This document shows, piece after piece, positions 62,611 through 64,000 of a stretch of DNA of 64,000 bases. A program made the position numbers and the translations under genes. Numbering within the stretch: the first letter of the stretch is position 1; the number at the start of each line of letters is the position of its first letter. Below the pieces are notes generated by a model, which worked only from the letters and a program-made list of their open reading frames with translations, did no database searches and was not told the DNA's origin. Source of the DNA: GCA-2683825 sp965662355 (lineage in GTDB: Bacteria; Planctomycetota; UBA1135; GCA-002686595); contig CBFIHP010000005.1 in NCBI GenBank assembly GCA_965662355.1, positions 1-64,000 on the forward strand, read 5' to 3'.

Positions 62611-63998
62611 AGCAAAACGTGAAACGCGGCAGCAGAAAAGACACTGATCTACGCGTTCGGGGTTTGGGGCTCAAAGCTCGCTTCGTTCTGACCATGACGG
62701 CTGCATTGACGCCGATCCTGGCCATTTTCGGGTTCCTGCTCTACGTAGGCGCTACGCGCATTGCCGCGGATGGCAAGGACGCCGCCCTCAGCGAAGCGAC
62801 GCGCTTCACCCACGACGCTCGTCCGTACAAGGATGAGGGGGTGGTGCGAAAGGATCGCAACGGCGTTGAGATTCACAAGTTTACCTACGGCCCCAAGGAC
62901 GAGAAGGGCGGGCGCTTCTACCGTTATGCGAAGAAGGATCCGCTGCCCCACGAGACGCCGCTGGCGATCTACGTGCCTGACCATGCGGACGTCGGCGACG
63001 AAATGCTGGGCATGATCGTCGGCTTCTTCGTCGTCATCCTGGTGGCCGGCGCCGGCGCTGGGGTTTGGGTCGCGACGCAGGTCGCGCGACCGATCCACCG
63101 GCTCATCGACGATGTGCGTCAGATCGCGAAGGGCAACTTCTCCCATCGCACGCACGTGACCGGAGCCGGAGAGATCGAGCTCTTGTCGCGAGCGATCGAT
63201 CGCATGACCCAGGATCTCGACGAGGGTCAGGAGGCCCAGTTGCAGCTTTCGATCCGGGAACGCGAGATCAATCTGGCCTCCGGTGTGCGCGAGGCGCTTC
63301 TGCCGCTGGCGACCCCGTTGATCGAAGGCTACGACGTCGGCGCGGCCTTCATGAGTTCCGAGGCCTTCGGCGGTGACTTCCACGACTTCATCGAGCGACC
63401 GGATGGGACCGTGGGGTTGCTCGTCTGCGAGATCAGTGGCCGCGGCGTCCCCGCAGCCTTGGTCGGTGCGACCGCGCGTTCCTACCTGCGGACCGAGCTC
63501 GAACGCTCGGAGGACGTCGGTGAGAGCTTCAAGCGTGTGAACCGCTGGTTGGCCGGGGATGTGCGTCGCGGGATGTTCGTCACGGCCCTCTACTGTCTCA
63601 TCAACCACGCCGAGGGCACAGCTACCGTGGCCTGTGCCGGGCACAAGATTCCACTCCTGCGCTATGCAGCGCAGGACGAGAGCCTGCGCGTCGTGCACCC
63701 TGAGGGCATCGCCCTGGGCTTCGACAAGGGGTCGATCTTCGATCGCAAGCTCGAAATCGTCGACACGCCGATCGAGATCGGCGATCGATTGGTGCTCACG
63801 AACAGTGCTGCGATCACCGTGAAGAGCGCCGATGACGTCGAGCTCGGCGAGAAGAACTTCTACGGGCGCGTGAAGAAGCACGCGGCCAGTGACACCGGAG
63901 CCTTTCTGAAAGCCTTGCGCCGGGACCTGGGTCGCTATGCGAGCGAAGGCGGCGTGCAAGAAGACGTTTCATTGGTAACCATCGCCAGGGAGGGGTGA
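62607..63998 (+). CDS. Membrane HAMP/SpoIIE-type PP2C phosphatase
   Basis: A 463-residue signalling protein from the TTG at 62607, which overlaps the pgpA stop (TTGA); GTG 62619 is the alternative. One membrane helix is near 25-46 and another near 130-153, flanking a short periplasmic region. A HAMP linker follows (about 152-205, QVARPIHRLIDDVRQIAKGNF). The C-terminal SpoIIE-like PP2C domain (about 235-460) has EAFGGDFHDF, CEISGRGVPAALVGATAR, CAGHKIPLLRY and GVQEDVSLVTI. It likely dephosphorylates a Ser/Thr-phosphorylated partner, such as an anti-sigma antagonist. The gene ends two bases before the window does. Confidence 0.9.
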   Translation: MKQNVKRGSRKDTDLRVRGLGLKARFVLTMTAALTPILAIFGFLLYVGATRIAADGKDAALSEATRFTHDARPYKDEGVVRKDRNGVEIHKFTYGPKDEKGGRFYRYAKKDPLPHETPLAIYVPDHADVGDEMLGMIVGFFVVILVAGAGAGVWVATQVARPIHRLIDDVRQIAKGNFSHRTHVTGAGEIELLSRAIDRMTQDLDEGQEAQLQLSIREREINLASGVREALLPLATPLIEGYDVGAAFMSSEAFGGDFHDFIERPDGTVGLLVCEISGRGVPAALVGATARSYLRTELERSEDVGESFKRVNRWLAGDVRRGMFVTALYCLINHAEGTATVACAGHKIPLLRYAAQDESLRVVHPEGIALGFDKGSIFDRKLEIVDTPIEIGDRLVLTNSAAITVKSADDVELGEKNFYGRVKKHAASDTGAFLKALRRDLGRYASEGGVQEDVSLVTIAREG

Positions 63999-64000
63999 TC

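Overview
The window is high-GC, densely coded bacterial DNA on both strands, and looks like part of a chromosome from a draft or metagenome assembly: a 10-N gap at 157-166 interrupts a gene. The gene content best fits Planctomycetota or a close relative (inference). Pointers are an ECF sigma factor fused through a membrane segment to carboxypeptidase-regulatory-like repeats, a Ser/Thr kinase with TPRs, a TMTC-like GT-C/TPR protein, a matrixin with TIG-like domains, a very large secreted RHS protein, DUF4136, and several secreted proteins with TPRs or short N-terminal beta domains. I see no rRNA, insertion sequence, prophage, CRISPR array or replication origin.

Layout. 0-9.6 kb: a gapped SRPBCC gene, a PhoD-like phosphatase lipoprotein, a secreted protein with a possible C-terminal sorting tail, a kinase/TPR gene coupled to an HExxH peptidase, and a sulfatase-fold/TPR lipoprotein. 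9.7-14.6 kb: the sigma-factor fusion and a COG2509-type FAD protein. 14.9-21.7 kb: the 1,896-residue RHS protein, a terminator, a doubtful small ORF and a class 3 lipase. 21.8-31.3 kb (minus): a GT-C/TPR, alpha/beta-hydrolase and DUF4136 operon, a matrixin with a small partner, and a large membrane/TPR protein. 31.6-37.3 kb: mutY, a methyltransferase, a DJ-1 protein, and a second sigma factor coupled to a TPR lipoprotein-like gene. 37.7-42.1 kb: UDP-glucose dehydrogenase, tRNA-Val(UAC), a Wzx-like flippase and a THUMP-like methyltransferase. 42.3-47.2 kb: an NtrC-shaped regulator with a ruined AAA+ domain, a GT-C membrane protein and a degenerate kinase/receiver protein. 47.2-51.2 kb (minus): thiI coupled to a cysteine desulfurase, a carboxypeptidase-regulatory-like protein and a YfbR-like HD phosphohydrolase.

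51.3-64.0 kb is a compact plus-strand housekeeping run: tpiA, secG, yicC, gmk, coaC, coaB, ftsK, an ftsK-like gene without a motor, rimO, pgsA, pgpA and a HAMP/SpoIIE phosphatase. Many neighbours share a 4-base stop/start overlap (ATGA, GTGA or TTGA), which suggests translational coupling and helps choose starts.

The best candidate for something undescribed is the protein at 57860-60043. It has an FtsK-like membrane anchor and an FtsK-gamma-like winged helix, but a long acidic linker stands where the ATPase should be, and it is translationally coupled to a complete ftsK. Second is the 42316-44196 regulator, which keeps the NtrC layout but has lost Walker A, Walker B and the GAFTGA loop.
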